From Caldifarciminota bacterium (GTDB taxonomy: Bacteria > Hydrothermota > Hydrothermia > LBFQ01 > DSFT01): DNA of 64,000 nucleotides. Below the pieces are notes generated by a model. It was given only the letters and a program-made list of their open reading frames with translations. It searched no databases and was not told the origin of the DNA. The stretch lies in the NCBI GenBank assembly GCA_025060695.1, contig JANXBH010000008.1, forward strand, positions 1 through 64,000. Direction: 5' to 3'. A program made the position numbers and the translations under genes. Below, one piece after another: positions 54,701 to 61,932 of the stretch. The stretch's first letter is position 1; every line of letters starts with the position of its first letter.

Positions 54701-54969
54701 ATTGAACGATGATTTATGACATCAAGAGGAGATAGTAAAATTTTTAGTGAATCTCCACTTAGAACATTAGGCATATAAAATTTATGGAGTTTTATTTCAT
54801 TGAATTTGATTTCCAATTTTTTATAAATAAGAGGCTTTGTAAAACTTCGCTCTATGAACGATTTTATAAATATATCTATATTACTTAAAAAGTAAACTAT
54901 TATTGCACTTATAACAACTAAAGTAATAGTTAAGAGGGCAATTATGCCCTTTGCAATTTTCTTAACCAC
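51781..54969 (-). CDS. tamB: TamB/AsmA-type translocation and assembly module protein
   Basis: A 1062-residue protein with one N-terminal inner-membrane helix (about residues 6-30) and a very long region of short amphipathic beta strands. It ends in a DUF490-type C-terminal domain (about 700-1062) with the I-S-Y-P-I-G and L-R-F final segment. TamB-like proteins form a lipid-conducting beta-taco groove between the inner and outer membranes. No TamA/BamA partner is in the window. The GTG start lies in the end of rpmB, a 28-bp overlap. The 3' end overlaps the convergent glycosyltransferase. Confidence 0.8.
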   Translation of the reverse strand: MVKKIAKGIIALLTITLVVISAIIVYFLSNIDIFIKSFIERSFTKPLIYKKLEIKFNEIKLHKFYMPNVLSGDSLKILLSPLDVINHRSIYRILGYNIYFNVDSFNNSIRRTEVNTPKSKKFQTFSIRNINFYNVNIKVGNVNVVSNEVFANVISYGEYIKIETKIVNASENQTIRQKIDSIFSKIKVFSDSILISSSIYSDSIFSKNLGLSIFPEERYLTLNSSYARFKTIGLKNFSARIEIESLKIFANCESLAFNTNSIKHLITEIRIKSDTLLINYASFRLLDGDISVYGMVIDTSYNLKTKVKNLKFEKSKISGNFYLSGYFSGNLYANFDSVELIYDTLRFSNINGSIYSKELKNFDILGVSLNNNDAKIKLNGKYNIERQEGKINLSVDYIAIEKLNNFISGSASFYGEINLKKKSLEILGIGNLYSLKYENYKLDSGNYSVYFRDSLLKFSLNLLNGKVNDSLILDSAKVDYEQIKNKAIFSVLAFLDYGNIISNGDLILKDTIKSNFSLTFLNTDTIFKSDNVILENYKNYYYLKLKNDNIILEATLDSNNIDFYLLSSNYDFSKILSIFKIDSISFGGDIVLRITNKIDDPKAYLYLDLNNVKMKQFFLEKLNSTIYYYDRNINVDNINLVSKNGIFEGHIVLSSLIKLKPFSITLEEGIVNGNLKFTAFPLDIIEPILFPNFVVEDGYIQGNVNISGSVASPTLSGGAIVYSKDVAFVPIEIEFRKSEGKISFYKNTIRIDNFTLEGFRIGRAIVNGYILISNRFKDINVDLSIDFTKIYLSLDDYTEFYASGMIRILGKIPNIYVEGNINIDEGYISYPIGYKARNSTPSPNPIRYYINIRADRRIFFSNELVDAELSANLILQKNSDFDQYFEGSFEIIKGKFYLYSLNSDFNITDGKINVIRNNINFNIKGEATLYDDTIIAQVTGTLENPIFELSSVKGKSQLELLNMVLSGSISERGINLAQQIFTRNIRKRFRIDELTFGTIGNGALLTLGSYITENIYLKLSTDIQNPANSDLKVQYFIRRNLSLFGKRDNNSYTVGIGYRLRF

Positions 54970-55124
54970 TTAGTGCTCACTTTAACCCTTCTTTTCCTTC
55001 CATTTATAATCACAGTAACTTTATGTAAATTCGGTTTAAATTTCCTACTTGACTTTTTATTTGAATGACTTACTTTGTTTCCGAATATAGTTTTTTTACC
55101 TGATATATAACATTTTCTTGCCAT
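54942..55124 (-). CDS. rpmB: 50S ribosomal protein L28
   Basis: A 60-residue ribosomal protein: M-A-R-K-C-Y-I-S-G-K-K-T-I-F-G-N-K-V-S-H-S-N-K-K-S, the typical C-x-x-x-G and H-S family opening, then K-F-K-P-N-L-H-K-V. It is unusual in being joined to a tamB gene rather than rpmG. It uses a leaderless-type start, in contrast to rpsE. Confidence 0.93.
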   Translation of the reverse strand: MARKCYISGKKTIFGNKVSHSNKKSSRKFKPNLHKVTVIINGRKRRVKVSTKWLRKLQRA

Positions 55125-55130
55125 ACGAAA

Positions 55131-55136
55131 ATTTTA
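55131..55136 (-). promoter_or_regulatory. Predicted leaderless -10 element for rpmB-tamB
   Basis: Minus-strand CCTTAAAATTTTCGTATG places TAAAAT exactly 6 nt before the ATG at 55124; the last 12 nt before the ATG are the same as for tpl. Confidence 0.62.
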
Positions 55137-55147
55137 AGGCTAAAATA

Positions 55148-56332
55148 TCATAGCTTTTTAACTTTCAATGTTAATCCGTCTATCTCTAAAACTTGAACCT
55201 TATCACCTTTTTTAATATTGTCATTGCTTTGTGCAAACCAGATTTCACCTAATAGCATTACCCTTCCTTCCATATTTTCAAAATCTTCAATAGCAGTTGC
55301 AATTTTACCTACCAGTGATTCTGAACCTGTCTGGGGTTTTTGTTTCAGTGCCTTTATTGCAAATGCGACTAATATAAAGAAGAAGATTAGTGTCAATATC
55401 GTTGCGGTAATTATACTAAAGATAGATATTCTAATTTGAGGGTTAGAAATATCAAATAGCATTAATGAACCTATAATGAAAGCAATTGTGCCACCAACTC
55501 CTAAGAGTCCTCCTGTTTGCAATTTAACTTCCGCAAAAAACATTATAAATGCAATAACTATTAGCAATAAACCTACAAGATTAGCACTTAGAACTTGAAG
55601 AGCAAACAGTGCCAAGAGTAATGAAATAACTCCTATTGTTCCAGATATACCCCATCCAGGACTTGCAAGTTCAAATATTATTCCATATAGTCCAATTATA
55701 AGCAAAAAGTATGCAATATTTGGATCAGCAATCTTTTCTAAAATTTTTTCCCTTAGTGTCATATCAAGATTATCTATCCTTTTATCTTTTATTCCAACGC
55801 TATCAAGTAGTGCATCTATATCATCCGCAATATAGTCTATTAGTCCGAATTTCTTTAATTCAGTTGAAGAATAGGATTTTGCATACAATACAAAACTATC
55901 TGCCCATAATTCGTCTTTGTTTCTTGCTTTCAATATGCTTCTTAAGAATGCATTTGCATCGTTCATTACTTTCTTTTGCATAATTGTATCCATTCCACCA
56001 GTTAATGAAACAGGACTTGCTGAACCCATATTGGTTCCGCTTGCCATTGCAGTGATATTTGCGGAGAGTGTTATAAATACACCTGCTGACGCAGCCCTTG
56101 AACCACTTGGATATACATATGCAATAGTTTTAACTTTTGAGTTTAATATTTCCTTTACTATATCTCGCATTGCACTTTCAAGACCTCCTGGTGTATTTAT
56201 TATTATTAGAAGGTAATTATAATTTTTTTCATTTGCTACTTTTATTGCTCTTTTAACATAATTTGAGGTAATAGGAGTAATTGGACCATTTATATCTATT
56301 CTTAAAATAGAAGATGCAAGTAATATAAGCAC
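55148..56332 (-). CDS. nfeD: NfeD-family ClpP-class membrane serine protease
   Basis: A 394-residue membrane protein. An N-terminal hydrophobic stretch is followed by a ClpP-like protease domain with N-T-P-G-G-L and the nucleophile Ser82 in S-R-A-A-S-A-G-V-F, then M-G-S-A-S-P-V. Four or five membrane helices (about residues 205-320) and a C-terminal OB-fold NfeD domain (G-K-I-A-T-A-I, G-E-I-W-F-A-Q-S) follow. This is the long 1510-N type architecture linked to stomatin partners, none nearby. The GTG at 56332 is chosen because the divergent promoter leaves 6 nt before it. Confidence 0.87.
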   Translation of the reverse strand: MLILLASSILRIDINGPITPITSNYVKRAIKVANEKNYNYLLIIINTPGGLESAMRDIVKEILNSKVKTIAYVYPSGSRAASAGVFITLSANITAMASGTNMGSASPVSLTGGMDTIMQKKVMNDANAFLRSILKARNKDELWADSFVLYAKSYSSTELKKFGLIDYIADDIDALLDSVGIKDKRIDNLDMTLREKILEKIADPNIAYFLLIIGLYGIIFELASPGWGISGTIGVISLLLALFALQVLSANLVGLLLIVIAFIMFFAEVKLQTGGLLGVGGTIAFIIGSLMLFDISNPQIRISIFSIITATILTLIFFFILVAFAIKALKQKPQTGSESLVGKIATAIEDFENMEGRVMLLGEIWFAQSNDNIKKGDKVQVLEIDGLTLKVKKL

Positions 56333-56349
56333 TTTAAAATTTTAAAGCT
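56333..56349. promoter_or_regulatory. 17-bp bidirectional palindromic promoter for nfeD and dppA
   Basis: The whole intergenic region holds TTTAAAATTTTAAA, a perfect palindrome. It provides TAAAAT on the plus strand (56335-56340, 9 nt before ATG 56350) and on the minus strand (56339-56344, 6 nt before GTG 56332). The two -10 boxes overlap by 2 bp. Confidence 0.62.
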
Positions 56350-57165
56350 ATGAGGATTTATATATCAATTGATATGGAAGGCTTAACTGGCATTTCTTCT
56401 GTAAATCAAACTGACCCATCTCACAGAAGGTACGAAGAAGGAATATTCTTTATGAAGAGTGAACTTAGGTTTATTTTAGAATACTTAAGAACAAAAAATG
56501 TAAAAAAGGTATTAGTAAATGATGCTCATTGGAATATGGATAATCTGAATTTAAAGGATTTAAATTTTGAGTTTTTGGAGCTTATTAGTGGAAGTCCTAA
56601 AATATTATCTATGATGCATGGAATAAATGAAGGTTTTGACTATGCAATGTTTATAGGTTATCATTCTATGGCTAATACTATAAATGGCTTTTTAGAGCAC
56701 ACTTATAGTTCATATACAATTTCTGAAATTAAAATAAATGGAAAAAAATCAAGTGAAGCATATATAAATGGCTTAATAGCAAGTTACTATAATGTTCCTG
56801 TTGGACTAATTAGTGGAGATGATAAACTAATTGAAGACTGCAAAGATATATTTCCTAATAGCGAGTTTGTAATAACAAAATACTCAATTTCAAGAAATTC
56901 TGTAAAGCTGAGGAATATAGAAAGCGTGTATAATGAATATAAAAGTGCAATCGATAGAATGTTAAGTAAAAACATAAGACCAATAGAATTACCAAAGGAA
57001 TTTACTATAGAAATTACATTTAGAAGAACTGATATGGCGGATATTGTAGAAATATTGCCTATTATTGAAAGAATAGACGGAAATAAAGTGTTATTTAAAG
57101 AGACGGATTTTCTTAGAGCTTTTAGATATATTAGAGTAGTTATAAATCTTGCAAGAAATGTATAG
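56350..57165 (+). CDS. dppA: M55-family D-aminopeptidase (DppA-like)
   Basis: A 271-residue zinc peptidase. The start S-I-D-M-E-G gives metal ligands Asp8 and Glu10; then N-D-A-H-W-N-M with His60 and G-Y-H-S-M with His105 follow, the DppA metal-binding order. L-I-S-G-D-D is also conserved. Family members hydrolyse D-amino-acid peptides, possibly from cell-wall turnover. It is leaderless-type and divergent from nfeD; followed by gpsA with a short overlap. Confidence 0.88.
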   Translation: MRIYISIDMEGLTGISSVNQTDPSHRRYEEGIFFMKSELRFILEYLRTKNVKKVLVNDAHWNMDNLNLKDLNFEFLELISGSPKILSMMHGINEGFDYAMFIGYHSMANTINGFLEHTYSSYTISEIKINGKKSSEAYINGLIASYYNVPVGLISGDDKLIEDCKDIFPNSEFVITKYSISRNSVKLRNIESVYNEYKSAIDRMLSKNIRPIELPKEFTIEITFRRTDMADIVEILPIIERIDGNKVLFKETDFLRAFRYIRVVINLARNV

Positions 57166-58138
57166 ATTTTTTACTATTGGTTCAGGTTCTTGGGGATTAG
57201 TCCTATCAAAAATTTTATGTGAAAATGGTCATAAAGTAAAGGTATTTTTAAGGTCAGAAGAAAAATTAAGAAGACTTGAAAGTGAAAGGATAGAAAAGAA
57301 TATAGAAATTCCAAAGGAGATAGAATTTACATTAGACTTAGAAAGCTCAAAAGACTATGATTTTATAATTATTGCAGTTCCTTCGTTTGCATTTTCACAA
57401 ACGCTGAAAAGTATAGATTTTTTAAAAAATAAACTATTTTTAATCGGGACAAAAGGACTAACACCTGAACTAAAATTTAAAAGTGAAATATTTGAAGAAA
57501 TTATGGGAAATAGAAATTTTGCAATTATTTCTGGACCGAATATAGCTATAGAACTTTCAAGAAAAAAGCCTGCTTCAAGTGTTATAGTAAGTTATAACTA
57601 TGAAATTGCAAAGCTTTTTCAAGAGATTTTATTTAACGACTACTTTAGACCTTATATTTGGGATGATGTAATAGGTGTTGAGATTGGTGGTTCATTAAAA
57701 AATATATATGCTATTGCAAGTGGTATAGTTGACGCTTTAAATTTAGGGTTAAATGCAAAATCAAGCTTACTAACAAGAGCCCTTTCGGAAATGGTAAGGT
57801 TTGGGGTAGCTTTTGGTGCAAGAAAAAGAACATTTTCAGGACTAAGTGGTATAGGTGATTTAATAACCACTTCCTTTTCCAAAGATTCAAGAAATTATTT
57901 CGTAGGATATATGCTCGGTCTTGGATATAAATTATCATATATAAAAGAAGAATTGAAAGAGAAAAATATGGTAGCAGAAGGTATTGATACTACAATACTT
58001 GTAAACGAAATATCAAAAAACAAAAACATAGATATGCCCATAGCAAAAATCGTAAAAAAAATATTATTAGAAGAGATAGATGTTAAAGAGGGAATAGGAT
58101 TATTAGTTAAAAGACCTTTGAAGAAGGAATTTGAATAA
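57158..58138 (+). CDS. gpsA: Glycerol-3-phosphate dehydrogenase (NAD(P)+)
   Basis: Makes sn-glycerol-3-phosphate from DHAP for phospholipid synthesis. The protein begins M-Y-R-F-F-T-I-G-S-G-S-W-G, a Rossmann dinucleotide loop. It has L-I-G-T-K-G-L, I-S-G-P-N-I-A, E-I-G-G-S-L-K-N with the catalytic Lys, L-G-L-N-A-K-S-S-L and F-S-G-L-S-G-I-G-D-L. The ATG at 57158 is preferred to a TTG at 57149 because the family starts three or four residues before the dinucleotide loop. It overlaps dppA by 8 bp and the convergent gene by 32 bp. Confidence 0.93.
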   Translation: MYRFFTIGSGSWGLVLSKILCENGHKVKVFLRSEEKLRRLESERIEKNIEIPKEIEFTLDLESSKDYDFIIIAVPSFAFSQTLKSIDFLKNKLFLIGTKGLTPELKFKSEIFEEIMGNRNFAIISGPNIAIELSRKKPASSVIVSYNYEIAKLFQEILFNDYFRPYIWDDVIGVEIGGSLKNIYAIASGIVDALNLGLNAKSSLLTRALSEMVRFGVAFGARKRTFSGLSGIGDLITTSFSKDSRNYFVGYMLGLGYKLSYIKEELKEKNMVAEGIDTTILVNEISKNKNIDMPIAKIVKKILLEEIDVKEGIGLLVKRPLKKEFE

Positions 58139-58769
58139 CTTTATTTAAAGTCCTTCCATATTCACTAATTAATTCAACGTTGCTTTGGTCTTTTACTAAA
58201 AGCTCTATTTCATCGTTTTCATAAGCAATAATATCTCCTATATAAAGTTTATTAAAGAATTTTTTTGCTATATTATAAATACTTTCAGGCTCAATATTGC
58301 TAAAATCAAATTCAAAAATGTCTTTATCTATTTTGATTTTAAATTTCGGGAAAAAATCCCTCGCCATAAATTCACTAAATGGACTATAGGTATCAAGTGC
58401 ATAATCCCTTGCATCGTTAAAATACTTACTATAAAAACTTAAGATTATCAAAAATGAAAAAATTCTGTCTTTACCAACTACCAGTCCAATCTGAGGAGTT
58501 AAATATAGTTTATCTAAAAATGTTAATATATTTGCACTTGGGTTGACTACTGAGTTATTCGCTCTAATGTATTTAAATTTAAAATTCTTGTTTATTGTTA
58601 TAATTTTTGAAGGCTTAATAGGTGATAGCATTTTTTTAAGGTCATAAACAAGCAAAAACTCACTTTCATTTAATTCTTCAATATTAGCACCATGTAAAAT
58701 TCTTAAAAATCCATCTTCATACTTTACAAATTTGGACTTGTTTTTATAATTTATTCTGGAAATTTTCAC
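58107..58769 (-). CDS. Degenerate fumarylacetoacetate-hydrolase-fold protein
   Basis: A 220-residue protein whose order of motifs follows the FAH superfamily: P-I-K-P-S-K-I-I-T-I-N-K-N-F, then P-S-A-N-I, then L-V-V-G-K, then L-D-T-Y-S-P-F-S-E and finally G-D-I-I-A. The metal site E-x-E that normally precedes the V-V-I-G-K strand is missing (T-P-Q-I-G-L-V-V-G-K), so hydrolase activity is unlikely. GTG start overlaps the ppiD stop by 1 bp; the 3' end overlaps gpsA by 32 bp. Family assignment rests on pattern only. Confidence 0.5.
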   Translation of the reverse strand: MKISRINYKNKSKFVKYEDGFLRILHGANIEELNESEFLLVYDLKKMLSPIKPSKIITINKNFKFKYIRANNSVVNPSANILTFLDKLYLTPQIGLVVGKDRIFSFLIILSFYSKYFNDARDYALDTYSPFSEFMARDFFPKFKIKIDKDIFEFDFSNIEPESIYNIAKKFFNKLYIGDIIAYENDEIELLVKDQSNVELISEYGRTLNKVIQIPSSKVF

Positions 58770-60556
58770 TAATTAATTTCAAAATGCTCTATATAGCTCT
58801 CTAAGGGATATTTTTTTCTAATTTCTCTTTCAAATTCACTTATTAAGTTCTGGAAATTTCTTTGATATAGTTGTGCTCTTAATATAAGCTTTTGTGCATT
58901 AAATTGGTTTAAATCTGGTAAAATATCTTCAAGCTTTTTATATACTATAAATCCTAAATCGTGTTCAAAAACATTTACTTTATTTATCTTTTCCTTAAAC
59001 AGCTTTGTAAAAAATTCCTCTTTTTGATTAAATGGAATACCTGGAGGAAACATATCTGCTGTAATATAACCAGTCTCCATAATAATTACCCTTTCGTCAT
59101 TTAACAACTTCCTTATAGCATTAGTATCACTTTTATCTAAATAACTTACTACTTTTGCAATAGTATCCCTTAGAAGTTCCTTTTTCTTTTTTACTACAAG
59201 TCTTGCTTCTAATATGGACTTTAATTCACTATAATCCATATATCCCTTTTTCTTCTTATCTAATATACCAAATGCTACTAAGGTGTTTCCTACATCGAAT
59301 ACTTTAGAATATTGACCAATTTTCCCTTTAATTAAAAAATTTCTTAGTTCTTCACTTTCACCAACAATTGGAAAAAATTCCAAGTCTAAGTTTAAATATG
59401 CTGAGGTATCTACTCTAAAACCACTTAAGTTTTTGCTCTTTATTGCATTTTGCATGCTATCAACAAGGAACTTTTTTGTTTCATTTGAAGTCCTTATTTT
59501 AACTAATATCTGACTATAGTCAATAGTATCTTTATTTATTCTATCTACTCTATAGAGATAATATCCAAGTGGAGTAAGAATTGGACCAATAATATCACCC
59601 TCCTTTGCTTTTAAAAAGCTATCTCTTATTTCAGGAGAAAATATGCTTAGTAGAAATTTCCTTATTTTACCTGAGTCAGCTTTTGAGTTTAAGTCTTCTG
59701 AAAATAAATACGCCATTTTATTAAAGTTTTCACCATTTCTAATTTGCTCTTTTATACTTTCAATTTTATCTCTTGCCAAAATAGTGTCGTTATATGAAGG
59801 ATATTTGAATGCACGAATAACTATTAGCTTTACTCTTTCTGGTGCTTTAAACTCTTCTTTTATCTCATTATAGTAGCTTCTTTTTTCTTCTTCACTTGTT
59901 TTTACCAAAGTATCAGCAATAAGATTAGCAGGCACATTTACATATATCAATTTTACTCTTCTGTTTTTATAGATAAATTCCTGCTTTGCTTCTTCGTCTG
60001 AAGGAAGTGCTAGAACTGATAAATAGTATCTTACAATATCTCTTGGGATATCTCTTTTTAGTCTATTTTCGTAGTCTACAAAAAACGGGATAGCTCTTTG
60101 GTCTCTTAATAGTGCAGCATACTTTCCGTAGTCAAACTTTCCATCTGTATAAAATATAGTATCATTAAATATTTCAGGTGGTGGAAATAAAGTTATTATC
60201 TTTATTATTGCATTAGGTGATAGTGAAATTTTTAAATCTTGTAAAAGTAGTTTCCATCTTGTATTTTCAACAACCTCGTCAAATACTTTCATTCTTAAGT
60301 TTTCTATTTCATCAATTGTTAGCTCTCTATTTAATTTTCTCGTAGTATCTAAAATTACTCTTTGAAGTTCGTTGTGGTATTCATTATAAGTAATTTCGTA
60401 ATTTCCAACCTTAGCAATAATTCCTCTTTCCCATGGTTGATAAACTCTATAGCCTACTATATTTGCTCCAAGTTCAAGACCTATCCATCCAATAAATGCA
60501 AGTATTAAAAGCCAAAGAATAACAACAGCTAATTTCCTCATTTTTTGCATTATCAT
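58769..60556 (-). CDS. PpiD/SurA-like periplasmic foldase with parvulin domain
   Basis: A 595-residue protein with one N-terminal membrane anchor (about residues 8-32). A SurA_N-like chaperone region follows (N-Y-E-I-T-Y-N-E-Y, L-T-I-D-E-I-E-N-L-R). A parvulin-type domain (about residues 240-365: F-N-K-M-A-Y-L-F-S-E-D, G-P-I-L-T-P-L-G-Y-Y-L-Y-R-V) and a C-terminal helical part complete it. This is the PpiD architecture, helping export and fold outer-membrane proteins. It is first in the unit with the FAH-like gene. A weaker promoter element (TAAACT) lies 10 nt upstream. Confidence 0.78.
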   Translation of the reverse strand: MIMQKMRKLAVVILWLLILAFIGWIGLELGANIVGYRVYQPWERGIIAKVGNYEITYNEYHNELQRVILDTTRKLNRELTIDEIENLRMKVFDEVVENTRWKLLLQDLKISLSPNAIIKIITLFPPPEIFNDTIFYTDGKFDYGKYAALLRDQRAIPFFVDYENRLKRDIPRDIVRYYLSVLALPSDEEAKQEFIYKNRRVKLIYVNVPANLIADTLVKTSEEEKRSYYNEIKEEFKAPERVKLIVIRAFKYPSYNDTILARDKIESIKEQIRNGENFNKMAYLFSEDLNSKADSGKIRKFLLSIFSPEIRDSFLKAKEGDIIGPILTPLGYYLYRVDRINKDTIDYSQILVKIRTSNETKKFLVDSMQNAIKSKNLSGFRVDTSAYLNLDLEFFPIVGESEELRNFLIKGKIGQYSKVFDVGNTLVAFGILDKKKKGYMDYSELKSILEARLVVKKKKELLRDTIAKVVSYLDKSDTNAIRKLLNDERVIIMETGYITADMFPPGIPFNQKEEFFTKLFKEKINKVNVFEHDLGFIVYKKLEDILPDLNQFNAQKLILRAQLYQRNFQNLISEFEREIRKKYPLESYIEHFEIN

Positions 60557-60566
60557 AAGTCCTAAA

Positions 60567-60572
60567 AGTTTA
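60567..60572 (-). promoter_or_regulatory. Possible -10 element for ppiD
   Basis: Minus-strand ACTTTAAACTTTTAGG gives TAAACT 10 nt before the ATG at 60556; weaker than other copies. Confidence 0.4.
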
Positions 60573-60586
60573 AAGTAATTCCACTT

Positions 60587-60592
60587 TAAAAT
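60587..60592 (+). promoter_or_regulatory. Predicted leaderless -10 element for the DUF4388 gene
   Basis: CTTTAAAATTTTTATATG places TAAAAT exactly 6 nt before the ATG at 60599. Confidence 0.62.
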
Positions 60593-60598
60593 TTTTAT

Positions 60599-61378
60599 AT
60601 GAAAATTTTACCTATTGAGTTAGCTAAATTAATTTCCAATAAAGAAACTGGGATTTTTATATTTTTAAATTCAAAAGGAGAATTCGTTAGAGTATTTTTA
60701 AAAAATGGAGAGATTCTAAAAATTGATGGATTATATGGAGAAGGTGAGAATGAAATAGCAAGACTATTTTTATGGGGAGAAGGAACAATTATGAGAAAAG
60801 ATTTACCAAGGGAATTTCTTAGCTATGTTCCTCAAAAGAAATACAATATTAATGGTTTTTTAAAAATTCTCGTAGAGAATATTTCAAAGGAGTTAGAGTT
60901 TAAGAGTTCTTCAATAAACAATATCATATTTGACGCATATTTAAGCTACCTTGAGTCAGTTGTTCCATTTTTAGAATACAAGAGTGAGGAGTGGATAGGT
61001 TTTTCATTTCTTTTGGAAAGACTTTCAAAAAGCATAAAAAATTCAATAATCTTAGTTTCAAAAAGGTATATTCTATTTTTTGGAGCAAAAGTAGATATAA
61101 TATTGTCAAGAGATGGTTTTATAGAGTTAGAGAAAATTGAGAATGAAAATTTGTTAGAACCATTTGATTATAGAGTAATTGTGTTTAGTTTCCAAGAATA
61201 TCAAAGGTTTCTCATGCCATTAACAAAGAGAGCAAGTTATAGTGGAAAAATGGAAAAGATAAATATAGATGACTATGAAATTGGAATAATTTTTCAAAAT
61301 AAAAACCCTCTTTTATATGTTAAAGATATGGTTTATCCGAAGTTTGATAATAGTGCTAATTGCATACTATGGAAGTAG
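60599..61378 (+). CDS. DUF4388-like protein, function unknown
   Basis: A 259-residue soluble protein. The N-terminal 75 residues (L-I-S-N-K-E-T-G-I-F-I-F, E-F-V-R-V-F-L-K-N-G-E-I-L, G-E-N-E-I-A-R-L-F-L-W-G-E-G-T) match the PATAN/DUF4388 domain found in response-regulator and GTPase-associated proteins. The rest is mixed alpha/beta without a recognised motif. It leads an operon with a CYTH protein. Specific role unknown. Confidence 0.6.
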   Translation: MKILPIELAKLISNKETGIFIFLNSKGEFVRVFLKNGEILKIDGLYGEGENEIARLFLWGEGTIMRKDLPREFLSYVPQKKYNINGFLKILVENISKELEFKSSSINNIIFDAYLSYLESVVPFLEYKSEEWIGFSFLLERLSKSIKNSIILVSKRYILFFGAKVDIILSRDGFIELEKIENENLLEPFDYRVIVFSFQEYQRFLMPLTKRASYSGKMEKINIDDYEIGIIFQNKNPLLYVKDMVYPKFDNSANCILWK

Positions 61379-61932
61379 AGCTAAAATTTTTAATTGAAGA
61401 AACAAGTAAATTAGAGGAATACTTAAAAAGTTTATCAAAAACTCAACTATTGGAAATTTTAGATATATATTTTGATGATGAAAATTTTCACCTACTTAAT
61501 TTATATAACTTTGCCCTTAGATTAAGGAAAGAAAACTCAAAGTTCTTTATTACAATGAAGAGAAAATTGAATGAATCTAAAGAGGTGTTTAAAAGGATAG
61601 AAATTGAAAAGGAAATAACACATAGCTTATATGAGAAAATGAAAAGAAGTAGTTTTTATTTTTGCTTTGAGGATATAAAATTGAAAGTGTTTCCAAGAAT
61701 TAGTGTTTTTTCAAAGAGAAAACTATTTACAATTGAGGATATGAAAGTTAGTATTGATAGAGTAATTTTCAATGATAGTGTCTTTATGGATTTTTTAGAA
61801 ATTGAGGGAGATGAAGAGAAAATTTTAAATTTTTCTAAGGAACTTAAATTAAAGTTCAATCTATTAAAATGGGACTTATCTAAGCTTGACACTGCTTTAA
61901 AATTTTCACATGTTAAGACCATTTCAACCTGA
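61369..61932 (+). CDS. CYTH-domain phosphohydrolase (class IV cyclase / thiamine triphosphatase-like)
   Basis: A small protein opening M-E-V-E-L-K-F-L-I, the E-x-E-x-K metal/triphosphate motif of the CYTH tunnel fold. D-I-Y-F-D-D, A-L-R-L-R-K-E and T-M-K-R-K follow, completing the basic lining. Family members hydrolyse triphosphates or make cAMP. The ATG at 61369 is preferred to a TTG at 61360 because family members begin with the E-x-E motif. It overlaps the DUF4388 gene by 10 bp, and the P5C dehydrogenase promoter lies inside its 3' end. Confidence 0.75.
   Translation: MEVELKFLIEETSKLEEYLKSLSKTQLLEILDIYFDDENFHLLNLYNFALRLRKENSKFFITMKRKLNESKEVFKRIEIEKEITHSLYEKMKRSSFYFCFEDIKLKVFPRISVFSKRKLFTIEDMKVSIDRVIFNDSVFMDFLEIEGDEEKILNFSKELKLKFNLLKWDLSKLDTALKFSHVKTIST
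61898..61903 (+). promoter_or_regulatory. Predicted leaderless -10 element for P5C dehydrogenase, inside the CYTH gene
   Basis: GCTTTAAAATTTTCACATG places TAAAAT exactly 6 nt before the ATG at 61910, within the last codons of the preceding gene. Confidence 0.6.

Noticed and set aside
2588-61909. TTTAAAATTTTAAA copies as a dispersed repeat or mobile-element remnant
   Set aside because: The copies are 8-14 bp, sit at a fixed distance from start codons on either strand, and have no flanking duplications, so a promoter element explains them better.
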